Shown: positions 20,814 to 28,356 of the stretch, piece by piece
How positions within the stretch are numbered: position 1 is the stretch's first letter
How the letters are laid out: every line of letters begins with the position of its first letter
DNA from: Arenicella chitinivorans
GTDB lineage: Bacteria; Pseudomonadota; Gammaproteobacteria; Arenicellales; Arenicellaceae
Direction of reading: 5' to 3'
Assembly: GCF_014651515.1 (NCBI RefSeq)
Contig: NZ_BMXA01000002.1
Span: 248,001 to 312,000, forward strand
Length of the DNA: 64,000 nt
Notes under the pieces: generated by a model
Database searches by the model: none
The model's input: the letters and a program-made list of their open reading frames with translations, nothing else
What the model was told of the DNA's origin: nothing
Made by a program: the position numbers and the translations under genes

Positions 20814-22070
20814 TTAGCTGATAAATGCGCAGGCAGCTTGATACAAATACTCACAATCTTTGGTGCCCGCGGTTTCGCGAATTGAATGCATCGCCCATTG
20901 TGGTGCACCAACGTCTAAGGTTTCGATACCAAGCTCGGTCGCGGTAATGGGGCCGATGGTGCTGCCGCAGGCCATATCGCTGCGCACCACGAATTTCTGT
21001 AGCGGAACCCCGGCTGCCTGACAGCGTTTCTGAAACTTGGCAGAGCTGACGCTGGTGGTAGCATAGCGTTGGTTGTTATTTATCTTGATCACTGGACCGG
21101 CGTTCAGAATCGGGCCATGGTTTTTGTCGTGTTTGTCCGCGTAGTTAGGGTGAATACCGTGTGCATTGTCACACGATAGTAGTGACGAGCGACTAATAAG
21201 TTGTGTCAATTGCACTGCGCTATGAGTTAAGCGTTCCAATACTGATTTCAAAAACGGGCCATGCGCACCGCTGGCAGATGACGAGCCGACTTCTTCGTGG
21301 TCATTGGAGATAAATAGGGCGGCTTGATCTGATTGGCTGTCCAGAAGCGCGCGTGCCCCGATGTAGGTGCTGAGTAGGTTGTCTAGGCGTGCCGCGCAAA
21401 TAAATTCGTTATTCAAACCAACCACGGAAGGCGCTTGGGTGTCGTAGCATGAAAGCTCGTACTCGAGTACATTCGCCATAGACTCGCCGCACTCAGCCAG
21501 CAGTAGGTCATCAAAACTTTGCTCTGGCTGCTGCGACAAAATCAGTGGCAGATGCGTCTGGGGGTTGATGACACGTGAGCTGTTGGCTTCACGATCAAGG
21601 TGAATTGCGAGATTTGGGATAACAGCCACGGGACGCTTGAAATCGATCAATTTGCTAACCACATTGCCGTGTTTATCTGTGCCGCTGACTCGACCTGCTA
21701 TCGAGAGGTCGCGGTCTAGCCACGGGTGCAGCAACACACCGCCATACACTTCGACACCGAGCTGTGCATAACCGTGTGTTTTGACGTCAGGGTTGGGTTT
21801 GATACGCAGGCAAGGGCTGTCTGTGTGCGCGCCAACCATTTGCATGCCTTGCATCCAGTCTTTGCCGGTGCGAAAAGCAATTATCGAGGAATCGTTGCGC
21901 GTCACCACGTAGGCGCTGTTTGGCTTTATATCCCAGTTATCCCCTTCATTGAGCACGTCAAAGCCAGCGTCGGCAAACATGATCTTGAGGTTTTGGGTGG
22001 CGTGAAACGGCGTCGGTGATGCGGCAATAAAGTCGCACAGACCTGCGATTATGGGGTTCGGCATAGACAT
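20814..22070 (-). CDS. M18-family aminopeptidase
   Basis: A cytoplasmic dinuclear-metal aminopeptidase, 418 residues from the ATG at 22070 (MSMPNPIIAGLCDFI); an upstream in-frame start would add 36 residues overlapping the divergent gene and absent from the family. MVGAHTDSPCLRIKP carries the first metal His and Asp. NDHEEVGSSSASGA carries the catalytic Glu pair, and DNAHGIHPNY and SDMACGSTIGP complete the set. Related to yeast aspartyl aminopeptidase and E. coli-type ApeB; it would remove acidic N-terminal residues from peptides. Confidence 0.93.
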   Translation of the reverse strand: MSMPNPIIAGLCDFIAASPTPFHATQNLKIMFADAGFDVLNEGDNWDIKPNSAYVVTRNDSSIIAFRTGKDWMQGMQMVGAHTDSPCLRIKPNPDVKTHGYAQLGVEVYGGVLLHPWLDRDLSIAGRVSGTDKHGNVVSKLIDFKRPVAVIPNLAIHLDREANSSRVINPQTHLPLILSQQPEQSFDDLLLAECGESMANVLEYELSCYDTQAPSVVGLNNEFICAARLDNLLSTYIGARALLDSQSDQAALFISNDHEEVGSSSASGAHGPFLKSVLERLTHSAVQLTQLISRSSLLSCDNAHGIHPNYADKHDKNHGPILNAGPVIKINNNQRYATTSVSSAKFQKRCQAAGVPLQKFVVRSDMACGSTIGPITATELGIETLDVGAPQWAMHSIRETAGTKDCEYLYQAACAFIS

Positions 22071-22134
22071 CGGTGTTAAAGTTGGTCGAATATCTCTATT
22101 ATAACCTGTATCGCTCAATAACCACATTCGGTCC

Positions 22135-22608
22135 GTGCTGAGATCTTTACTTGTCATTGCGCTGGTAGCAGCGCTCATTTACGCTTATAAACGGTGGCAA
22201 TCTGTGCCGACTGACGCACGTCGCCCGCTGTATAAAAAATGGGCTGTCTACGGTAGTCTGGGTGTGGTCTTGGCACTGGTCGTAGCGGGTCGTGCACATT
22301 GGGTTCTCGGAATAATGGCGGGTCTGCTGGCGATTGCTGCGCGTGCCATACAGTTTGCTCCGTACGTGCCGATCTTCAAACGGTTTATGGTCGGAGCGGA
22401 TGCAACTGACTCAGACGGGCCCAACTCAGTAAGCACAAGTATGACACGCTCGCAAGCCGCGGAAATACTCGGTGTTGACGAAAATGCGCCTGTGGCGGAA
22501 GTCAAAGCAGCACACAAATCATTAATGCAGAAAATGCACCCAGACCGTGGTGGCTCGCCCGCCTTGGCTAAACAAATCAATCGCGCCAAAGACGTGCTCC
22601 TCGGTTGA
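22135..22608 (+). CDS. Membrane-anchored J-domain protein
   Basis: A 157-residue protein with two or three hydrophobic segments (about residues 3-18, 37-53 and 55-72) and a C-terminal J domain. The invariant HPD is at residues 135-137 in MHPDRGGSP, so it should recruit and stimulate an Hsp70 (DnaK) at the inner membrane. The layout resembles Tim14/Pam18-like bacterial proteins. It starts with GTG at 22135, divergent from the aminopeptidase gene 64 bp away. Confidence 0.88.
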   Translation: MLRSLLVIALVAALIYAYKRWQSVPTDARRPLYKKWAVYGSLGVVLALVVAGRAHWVLGIMAGLLAIAARAIQFAPYVPIFKRFMVGADATDSDGPNSVSTSMTRSQAAEILGVDENAPVAEVKAAHKSLMQKMHPDRGGSPALAKQINRAKDVLLG

Positions 22609-22633
22609 GGTTTCCGTTTTAGACGGTGACTAT

Positions 22634-22669
22634 TTAGAAAAGGAATTCTAATTAGGGCGCGGATTCTAA
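22634..22669 (+). promoter_or_regulatory. Shared phasin-promoter element, copy 1
   Basis: A 36-bp block upstream of the first phasin gene that recurs upstream of the second phasin gene at 24310-24345, identical at 30 of 36 positions. It contains TTCTAATTAGGGCGC and three TTAGAA/TTCTAA half-sites; the first two form an inverted repeat. A TATTAT starts 11 bases after its end, at the same offset as TAAACT in copy 2. It is probably an operator or activator site for co-regulating the two genes, perhaps bound by the TetR-type regulator between them. Confidence 0.65.
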
Positions 22670-22729
22670 AATCCGATCGTATTATGCATGGCATTGACAT
22701 AAACCCGATTTGAATTTTGGAGGCCAGTT

Positions 22730-23266
22730 ATGGCAACTAAGAAGACCAGTGCTGCGAAAACCAGCACCGCTAAAGTAAAAAAAGCATCTGCAAAAGCGAA
22801 AGTTGAAATGAAAGAAGCTGTTGACGCAGTTGAAGATGTCGTGGATGCGGTAGAAGACGCTGTTGAAACGGCTGCGGAAGGCGTTTTGGCTAAAGTGAAC
22901 GCCAACGTACAGAAAGCACAGCATGTGGCCAAGCAGGTTTGGTTCGCGGGTTTGGGCGCAGCCGGAAAAACGTATGAAGAAGTTGTTGGTCGGTATAACG
23001 CCCTGGGCGATGAGCTGCAATCACGCTACACCAAGTTGAACAACGACGGACAAGACTTGGTTGAAGACCTCGTTGCGCGTGGTGAGAAAGTTCAAGATCA
23101 GGCGGAAGCGCGTTTGAAAGAAGGCCGTTCAACGGTTGAAGACAAAATTGAAGAAGCGAAGGGCAAGTTGGTCGGTTTGAGTGCAAAGGTAGATATTCCT
23201 GCACGTTTACAGGACTTATCAGCCAAGCTGGATTCGCTGAGTAAAGACCTTAAGAAATCCGCATAA
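22730..23266 (+). CDS. Phasin (PHA granule-associated protein, PhaI/PhaF type)
   Basis: A 178-residue granule-coating protein. A short Lys/Ala-rich N-terminus (residues 1-26) leads to amphipathic helices. The core VAKQVWFAGLGAAGKTYEEV...LVEDLVARGEKVQDQAE is the typical phasin segment of PhaI/PhaF proteins, and a heptad-like helix ends the chain. It would coat polyhydroxyalkanoate granules in the cytoplasm. The gene has a good AGG-type ribosome site 8 bases before the ATG, its own element upstream and a strong terminator after it. PHA synthase genes are not in the window. Confidence 0.85.
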   Translation: MATKKTSAAKTSTAKVKKASAKAKVEMKEAVDAVEDVVDAVEDAVETAAEGVLAKVNANVQKAQHVAKQVWFAGLGAAGKTYEEVVGRYNALGDELQSRYTKLNNDGQDLVEDLVARGEKVQDQAEARLKEGRSTVEDKIEEAKGKLVGLSAKVDIPARLQDLSAKLDSLSKDLKKSA

Positions 23267-23313
23267 TCTCGGATTCATTCCTCCTAGGCGGGTCTCAAGA
23301 CCGGCTTTTTAAG

Positions 23314-23346
23314 AAGGTTCGTCGATTCCGACGGACCTTTTTTTTT
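23314..23346 (+). terminator. Rho-independent terminator after first phasin gene
   Basis: AAGGTTCGTCG and CGACGGACCTT pair around ATTC with one mismatch, followed by a run of T residues to 23346. A weaker GGTCT/AGACC hairpin with T residues lies just upstream near 23291-23310, so there may be tandem terminators. Confidence 0.85.
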
Positions 23347-23427
23347 GCGCTGTTGCGGTCGTTATATCCCACGTTGCATTATGTAATTGTATTGTGAAAC
23401 ACAACGGTTTCGACATACACTCTTCGC

Positions 23428-24006
23428 ATGGCGAAAATGCGAACACGAGACCTGATTCTGGATGTCGCGCTGGTGCTACTCAATGAGCGCGGCGAAAGTG
23501 TTGTGACCAGTGTGGATCTGGCGCATGAAATGAATATCAGTCCCGGCAACCTCTACTATCACTTTAAGGGCAAGGAACAAGTTGTCGAGGAGTTGTACGC
23601 CCAGTTTCACGCTCGAGTATTGGTGGCTTTGCAGCAGATTACTGCACAGGCACGTGGCAACCCTAAAGAAACGCTGGCCGGGCTGACGGTGGTATCTGAC
23701 ATACTCCAACAATTTCGTTTCATCAGTCAGGATTTGCGTGGGATACATAAACGCTATGTTTCACTGCGCGATGCCATCGCCAAACTCTTGAGTCTGCTGT
23801 ATCAGACTCTAAGCAGTTTAGTGAAGCTGATTATGGACAAGGCCCAGGTGGCCGATTCGTCCAGCGCTTCCGAGATGTTGGCTGACAACCTGCTATATAC
23901 CTTGATCAGTTATGGTAGTTACGATGATTTGATTACCACCAAGAAAACGCAAACCAGCATTGAAGAGCACCTGTACTTACATTTTTTACCTTTCCTTGAA
24001 GACTGA
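23428..24006 (+). CDS. TetR-family regulator (PhaD-like)
   Basis: A 192-residue TetR/AcrR regulator. The N-terminal helix-turn-helix lies near residues 25-50 (SVDLAHEMNISPGNLYYHFK), and the C-terminal helical domain would bind an effector. Pseudomonas PHA clusters contain a TetR-like regulator, PhaD, that controls phasin genes; placement between two phasin genes supports a similar role here, by inference. The next gene starts 6 bp downstream and is surely co-transcribed. Confidence 0.85.
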   Translation: MAKMRTRDLILDVALVLLNERGESVVTSVDLAHEMNISPGNLYYHFKGKEQVVEELYAQFHARVLVALQQITAQARGNPKETLAGLTVVSDILQQFRFISQDLRGIHKRYVSLRDAIAKLLSLLYQTLSSLVKLIMDKAQVADSSSASEMLADNLLYTLISYGSYDDLITTKKTQTSIEEHLYLHFLPFLED

Positions 24007-24012
24007 GACCCC

Positions 24013-24294
24013 ATGAGTAATATTCACGTAAAACGCGAACTCGACCTAAATGCAGAACAATGTTCTGCCCTGGCAGAGAAACTGCTGGATAAGCTGACGG
24101 CTAAGTTCGGCGGCAGCTATAAACCCGATGGGGAAAACTATCGCTATCGCCATACAGCCGGCGTGGATGCCACGGTTGAACCACGTGCTGGTGAGTTGAC
24201 CGTGAACGTAAAACTCGGCTTTATGACACGCGCATTAGCGCCACAGCTCGAGCGTGAAATGAACAAGGTTTTGGATGAGCATTTGCCCGCCTGA
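24013..24294 (+). CDS. Polyhydroxyalkanoic acid system family protein
   Basis: A 93-residue protein resembling the PHA-granule-region family often encoded beside phasins. MSNIHVKRELDLNAEQ and YRYRHTAGVDATVEPRAGELTVNVKLGFM alternate helix and strands as in that family. No catalytic residues are evident. It follows the TetR gene after 6 bp. A role in granule assembly or regulation is inferred from context only. Confidence 0.8.
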   Translation: MSNIHVKRELDLNAEQCSALAEKLLDKLTAKFGGSYKPDGENYRYRHTAGVDATVEPRAGELTVNVKLGFMTRALAPQLEREMNKVLDEHLPA

Positions 24295-24309
24295 CAGCGC
24301 TTTACACGA

Positions 24310-24345
24310 TTAGAATTTGGATTCTAATTAGGGCGCAGTTTCTAA
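24310..24345 (+). promoter_or_regulatory. Shared phasin-promoter element, copy 2
   Basis: This is the counterpart of the 22634-22669 element. The left part TTAGAAT-TTGG-ATTCTAA is here a perfect 7-bp inverted repeat, then TTAGGGCGC and a third TTCTAA half-site. A TAAACT lies 11 bases after the end, a possible minus-10. No minus-35 consensus is seen, which suits activator control. Confidence 0.65.
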
Positions 24346-24426
24346 CTTGCAACGTTAAACTTCTTGCCATCTAAAACACGAACCGTGCATGGTTGACATG
24401 ATCGGCACACATTCAGGTGAACAAAT

Positions 24427-25146
24427 ATGGCAGACGACAAAAACGCTGTAGAGCAAGTTGCTGAGAAAGCAGCTGAAACCAAAAAAGTAGCCAAAAAGGC
24501 CGCCAAAAAGGTGACTAAGAAAGTAACTAAAAAGGTGAGCAAGAAGGCTGCAAGTGCAAAAACCGCGGCTAAGAAAGCGACCAAAAAGGTCACTAAGAAA
24601 GCCACGACTGCAAGCAAGAAAGCGACTAAGAAAGTAAGCAAGAAAGCTGAGTCAGTGAAAAAGGCGGCAACTAAAAAAGCCACTGCGGCCAAGAAAACTG
24701 CGAACAAAGCCACCAAGGCTGAAGCTAAAAAAGTCGAGAACCGCATCGAGCAACTGCAAGCCATGTTGAAAGATAACCTCTCTGGCTTGAGTGGCGACAA
24801 AGCTGAAGCGATGGCAAAGAATATCTGGTTGGCAGGTCTAGGTGCCTATTCACGTGCTTATGAGGAATTGTCAGAGCGCTATGAAGATGTGCAAGACAAG
24901 TACGAAGAGATCAATGCTGAAGGTCAAAAGGTGTTTGCCGACTTGGTGCAACGTGGGCAGTCCATGCAGGGCGAGTTGGAAACCAGCGTTAGCAAGGGTC
25001 GGGAGTCACTTGAGGATCGTGTTGAAGAGTTCAAAGAGCGTTTCGGTGGTGGTTTGTCTTCCTTCGTAGACATCCCAGAACGACTTCGTGAAGCTGCTGA
25101 GAAGGTAGAAGAAATTAGTCAGCGCCTGCGTGGCAAGAAAAAATAG
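24427..25146 (+). CDS. PhaF-like phasin with N-terminal histone-like Lys/Ala domain
   Basis: A 239-residue bipartite protein. Residues 18-105 or so are a Lys/Ala/Thr repeat of AKKA/TKKV type, like histone H1 or the nucleoid-binding part of Pseudomonas PhaF. Residues 108-239 are a phasin domain (NIWLAGLGAYSRAYEEL, then VFADLVQRGQSMQGELE) with a coiled-coil end. PhaF of Pseudomonas has the basic domain at the C-terminus; here the order is reversed. It may tether PHA granules to the nucleoid for segregation. The low-complexity DNA makes a long antisense frame that is not a gene. Confidence 0.85.
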   Translation: MADDKNAVEQVAEKAAETKKVAKKAAKKVTKKVTKKVSKKAASAKTAAKKATKKVTKKATTASKKATKKVSKKAESVKKAATKKATAAKKTANKATKAEAKKVENRIEQLQAMLKDNLSGLSGDKAEAMAKNIWLAGLGAYSRAYEELSERYEDVQDKYEEINAEGQKVFADLVQRGQSMQGELETSVSKGRESLEDRVEEFKERFGGGLSSFVDIPERLREAAEKVEEISQRLRGKKK

Positions 25147-25170
25147 TCAGTACTGCTGAGGCGAAAATAG

Positions 25171-25204
25171 AAGTGGTGTGCTTTCAGGGTGCACCACTTT
25201 TTTT
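25171..25204 (+). terminator. Rho-independent terminator after PhaF-like gene
   Basis: AAGTGGTG and CACCACTT form an 8-bp stem, with an apical loop of about 13 bases, followed by a T-run to 25204. Confidence 0.8.
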
Positions 25205-25225
25205 ATTGCGCGTGACTAGTGCTTG

Positions 25226-25253
25226 ATATATAGTTGAGTAATCAACTATATAT
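25226..25253 (+). promoter_or_regulatory. MarR operator palindrome
   Basis: ATATATAGTTGA, the spacer GTAA, then TCAACTATATAT is a perfect 12-bp inverted repeat ending 14 bases before the MarR-type ATG. MarR regulators usually repress their own promoter through such dyads, and A/T-rich promoter hexamers overlap it (TTGATA at 25223-25228). Autoregulation is therefore likely. Confidence 0.75.
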
Positions 25254-25267
25254 TGCGAGAAAATTAA

Positions 25268-25684
25268 ATGTCTCAATCCGCGTTAAATTTTATGATGTCG
25301 CTCAATTCACTGTACGGGCGCGTTAGTAAGCGTCTTGGTCTGTCGCTCTCGATTCATGGCGTCAGTCTAAGCGAGTTTTATGTACTGCATGAGCTTGCCG
25401 AGGCGCCAGGCAATACGTTAAACCGAGTGGGCCTAGCGCATGCTGTGAACCTGAGTGCGTCGGGCGTGACGCGTTTGCTGAATCCACTGGAAAAACTGCA
25501 CTTGGTGGAGAAGCAGAAGAACGCGCGCGATGCCCGTGTGAGTCTGGTGCATTTGACCGAGGTCGGTCTGGAAACGTATGACAATGCCAAGCTCACCTAT
25601 ACAGAAGCGGCCAAGGCGATGTTGAGCGGCGTTGATTCTAATGAGCTGGCGCTTTTGACACCCTTGTTCGACAAGGTGGCGTAA
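25268..25684 (+). CDS. MarR-family transcriptional regulator
   Basis: A 138-residue winged-helix regulator. The recognition region covers residues 55-100: GLAHAVNLSASGVTRLLNPL is the HTH and KNARDARVSLVHLTEVGLE the wing with the DxR motif typical of MarR proteins. It stands alone with a perfect palindrome at its promoter. Ligand and other targets are unknown; neighbouring genes give no hint. Confidence 0.9.
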   Translation: MSQSALNFMMSLNSLYGRVSKRLGLSLSIHGVSLSEFYVLHELAEAPGNTLNRVGLAHAVNLSASGVTRLLNPLEKLHLVEKQKNARDARVSLVHLTEVGLETYDNAKLTYTEAAKAMLSGVDSNELALLTPLFDKVA

Positions 25685-25987
25685 ACAGTGATCAGCGTTG
25701 TTTAACGATTCTTTGGTCAGCGTGCCATTTGGCGTCCTATTTTGAGACCGGATTACGGTAGTCTAAGAGAGCCAGTGTGTCGGCGAGTTGCGGCACGCCA
25801 GACCATAGTTTTGACATCGCTGCGACATCAGAGAGTGCTATGCTGCCTAAAATAATCGTACTCCAGCAGCAAACCTACTACCAAATACAAGCTCGTGGTC
25901 TCTCTCTTTATGGTGACCTCCGTGAGTCATGCGGCATCAATTGATCCCACACAACAACGTTCGATAAGCCAATTCAGCGAGGGCCTT

Positions 25988-26491
25988 ATGTGTTGGATGC
26001 GATTACTCACCATCAGTTTACTCACACTGATGCTCGTCTCGTGCGCTGCGAGTCAAGTCAAGAATACGTGTGCTGTGGCCGAGCCGTTGCCTCTCATCTA
26101 CGTCAACACAGCCGATGTCGCACGCTATTGGAAACCGACAAAAAGCCGGCAAGTTGTTCATTTTCCAAAACGCATAGAAGCAGCGCTCGCGTCAGGTAGA
26201 TTGGCTGGCTTCTTAGTATCCGAGCAGACCATTTTAGCGGATGGCAGCGTGGCTGACGTCGATGTGCTGGGATACTATCCGGATGAGGCAGTGTTAACGA
26301 TGCATTTAGAGTATCGCAACCCGATCTCGTTTAAGCCGGTAACCTGCCCAGTACAGCCTATTCGATATCGTGGTCCTCACTTTTATGGTAACGGTGACAA
26401 GACTTACGATACTATGAAGGCCATCTACGATGAATATATTAGGACGCTTGAGACCATGGAGTCCGATGCCAATTCAATGAGTCGGCCTTGA
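25988..26491 (+). CDS. Lipoprotein, possible TonB C-terminal-like fold
   Basis: A 167-residue lipoprotein from the ATG at 25988 (MCWMRLLTISLLTLMLVSC, lipobox LVSC). An earlier in-frame start at 25895 would place 31 residues before the signal. The segment TILADGSVADVDVLGYYPDEAV followed by RNPISFKPVTC weakly resembles TonB C-terminal domains of the ADGSV-then-FxP kind, but there is no membrane anchor or Pro-rich linker. Two or three cysteines could form disulfides. Function unknown. Confidence 0.6.
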   Translation: MCWMRLLTISLLTLMLVSCAASQVKNTCAVAEPLPLIYVNTADVARYWKPTKSRQVVHFPKRIEAALASGRLAGFLVSEQTILADGSVADVDVLGYYPDEAVLTMHLEYRNPISFKPVTCPVQPIRYRGPHFYGNGDKTYDTMKAIYDEYIRTLETMESDANSMSRP

Positions 26492-26575
26492 AGGATAAAT
26501 ATGGCGCTGAGTCTACTTGCTTTTCATTGCGGCGATTAGGCGCACTATAATTTCAATACTCAAGGCAGGGTATGC

Positions 26576-27610
26576 ATGGACATTTCAAAACAAACCTTAA
26601 CTGCAGCGGTGGCTGAGAGAATCCTCTCTTCGGAGCAAGCGGATGCCTTGTATGCATTTTTACGTTCTCGATCAGAGCATAAGCCGGCGTTCACCTTTAC
26701 CCATGTTCTTTATTACTTGGGCGGTTTGATTGCGATCGGTGCCATGACGTTGTTCATGAATTTGGGTTGGGAAGCGTTTGGTGGTGCCGGTATTGTGTCG
26801 ATTTCGTTGCTCTACGGGGCGGTAGGCATCCAGTTGGTTAACTCGTTCAGTCGTAAGAGCTTGATTATTCCTGCGGGTATTTGCGCGACCTTTGTTGTGA
26901 GTCTGACGCCGCTAGCGATTTATGGCCTACAGCAATGGTTGGGCGTATGGCCAGACGAGACGGTATATCGTGACTACCATCGCTATGTGAAATGGCATTG
27001 GTTGTATATGGAACTAGGCACTTTGGCAGTGGGGCTTATTCTCGCGAGGAAGTACCAATATCCGTTTATGGTGATGCCGATAGCAATCACGCTTTGGTAT
27101 ATGAGTATGGATCTGTCGGTCATTATTACTGGTGAATATCAGACCTGGGAAATCCGCAAATTGGTGTCGATGGTGTCAGGCGTACTCCTCATCGCGCTTG
27201 CAATCTGGGTAGACATCCGTGCACATCGAAAGGCTGACTATGCTTTTTGGCTCTATATCGTTGGTGTATTGGCATTCTGGGGCGGCTTATCCCTACAACA
27301 CTCGGATAGTGAGCTGGCTAAATTCGGATACTTTTGTATCAATCTCGGTCTAATTGGCGTCGGGGTGGTGCTCGTGCGCAAAGTGTTCGTGGTGTGTGGT
27401 GCGCTTGGATGTTGTTTTTACCTGGGATACCTCGCATCCGACGTGTTTAAAGACAGTTGGTTGTTTCCGGTGGCCTTAAGCGTGATTGGCTTAGGTGTTA
27501 TTTATTTAGGGGTGGTGTGGCAGAAGAATGAAGAGGCGATTACTCGGGCAGCACACAGCATACTGCCGGAACCGTTACGACGGTTGCTGGAATCCAAGTC
27601 ACTCAACTGA
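26576..27610 (+). CDS. Polytopic membrane protein, DUF2157-like
   Basis: A 344-residue membrane protein with about nine or ten helices. A soluble N-terminus of about 40 residues (ISKQTLTAAVAERILSSEQADALYAFL) resembles the short helical domain in DUF2157-like proteins. The first helices begin at HVLYYLGGLIAIGAMTLFMN. No transporter signature is seen. It lies alone between the lipoprotein and the DoxX-like gene. Function is not known. Confidence 0.65.
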   Translation: MDISKQTLTAAVAERILSSEQADALYAFLRSRSEHKPAFTFTHVLYYLGGLIAIGAMTLFMNLGWEAFGGAGIVSISLLYGAVGIQLVNSFSRKSLIIPAGICATFVVSLTPLAIYGLQQWLGVWPDETVYRDYHRYVKWHWLYMELGTLAVGLILARKYQYPFMVMPIAITLWYMSMDLSVIITGEYQTWEIRKLVSMVSGVLLIALAIWVDIRAHRKADYAFWLYIVGVLAFWGGLSLQHSDSELAKFGYFCINLGLIGVGVVLVRKVFVVCGALGCCFYLGYLASDVFKDSWLFPVALSVIGLGVIYLGVVWQKNEEAITRAAHSILPEPLRRLLESKSLN

Positions 27611-27865
27611 GATTTGGCCTTCAACAATGTTAGGGGCGTTACACGTTACGGTCTGTCCGATATGAGTAGCGGTCAAATAGGTCAAGGTTTTCGCGGCCTA
27701 CCTCGGTGCCAATTTGCGCTTGGGAGAGCAAGCGAAGTGTATTCACAGCGCGACACAAGAGATCGTAAAATAAAGGCTGGGCTTATTCTGGTATGCTGAC
27801 TTATGAACGGCGAGTAAGTCAGGCCAAATACCGTGGCAGACCATTAATTTTTAAGGAGCGACGAC

Positions 27866-28327
27866 ATGACGAATGTGATTATTATCCTTGCTCTGTTGAT
27901 TAGCCCAATGGCGATCGAATTTATGTATTCGAAAGCGACGGGTCGACCAACATCAGTGCGGCGTTCTGCTTGCTGGGGGTTGGGCATCGCGTTTTTGTTT
28001 TTTGCCCTAGGACATTTCGTGAAAACCCAAGGTATGGTCGATATGTTGCCTGCCTGGGTTCCCGCACGTGAGCTCCTGATTTACCTGACCGGCATGCTTG
28101 AGCTAATCATCGGTATTGGCTTATTTATTCCCCGCTTTCAGACAACAGCCGCCATGCTTGCGCTTGCTGTCTTTGTGCTGTTTTTTCCGGCCAACATCTA
28201 TGCCGCGATGAATGGCGTCGGGCTAGGAGGGCATCAGTCTGGGCCAGCCTATCTGTTGATTCGCGGCCCGCTTCAGCTCGTACTCATCGGATGGGCCTAT
28301 TATCTTTGTATCCGCGAAAAGCAGTAG
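27866..28327 (+). CDS. DoxX-like membrane protein
   Basis: A 153-residue protein with four hydrophobic helices, in the size and layout of DoxX/DUF417-type proteins. LGIAFLFFALGHFVKTQGMVDMLP and the ELIIGIGLFIPRFQTTAA helix pair resemble that family. A strong AAGGAG ribosome site precedes the ATG. Members are linked to redox or thiosulfate metabolism in some organisms, but the role here is unknown. Confidence 0.7.
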   Translation: MTNVIIILALLISPMAIEFMYSKATGRPTSVRRSACWGLGIAFLFFALGHFVKTQGMVDMLPAWVPARELLIYLTGMLELIIGIGLFIPRFQTTAAMLALAVFVLFFPANIYAAMNGVGLGGHQSGPAYLLIRGPLQLVLIGWAYYLCIREKQ

Positions 28328-28356
28328 GTTGCTGTCTAGTTTGAGTGTGTTGAATT

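Noticed and set aside
24342-24800. Antisense membrane-protein-like frame opposite the PhaF-like gene
   Set aside because: Its Leu/Phe/Ala repeats are the complement of Lys/Ala codons in the sense gene.
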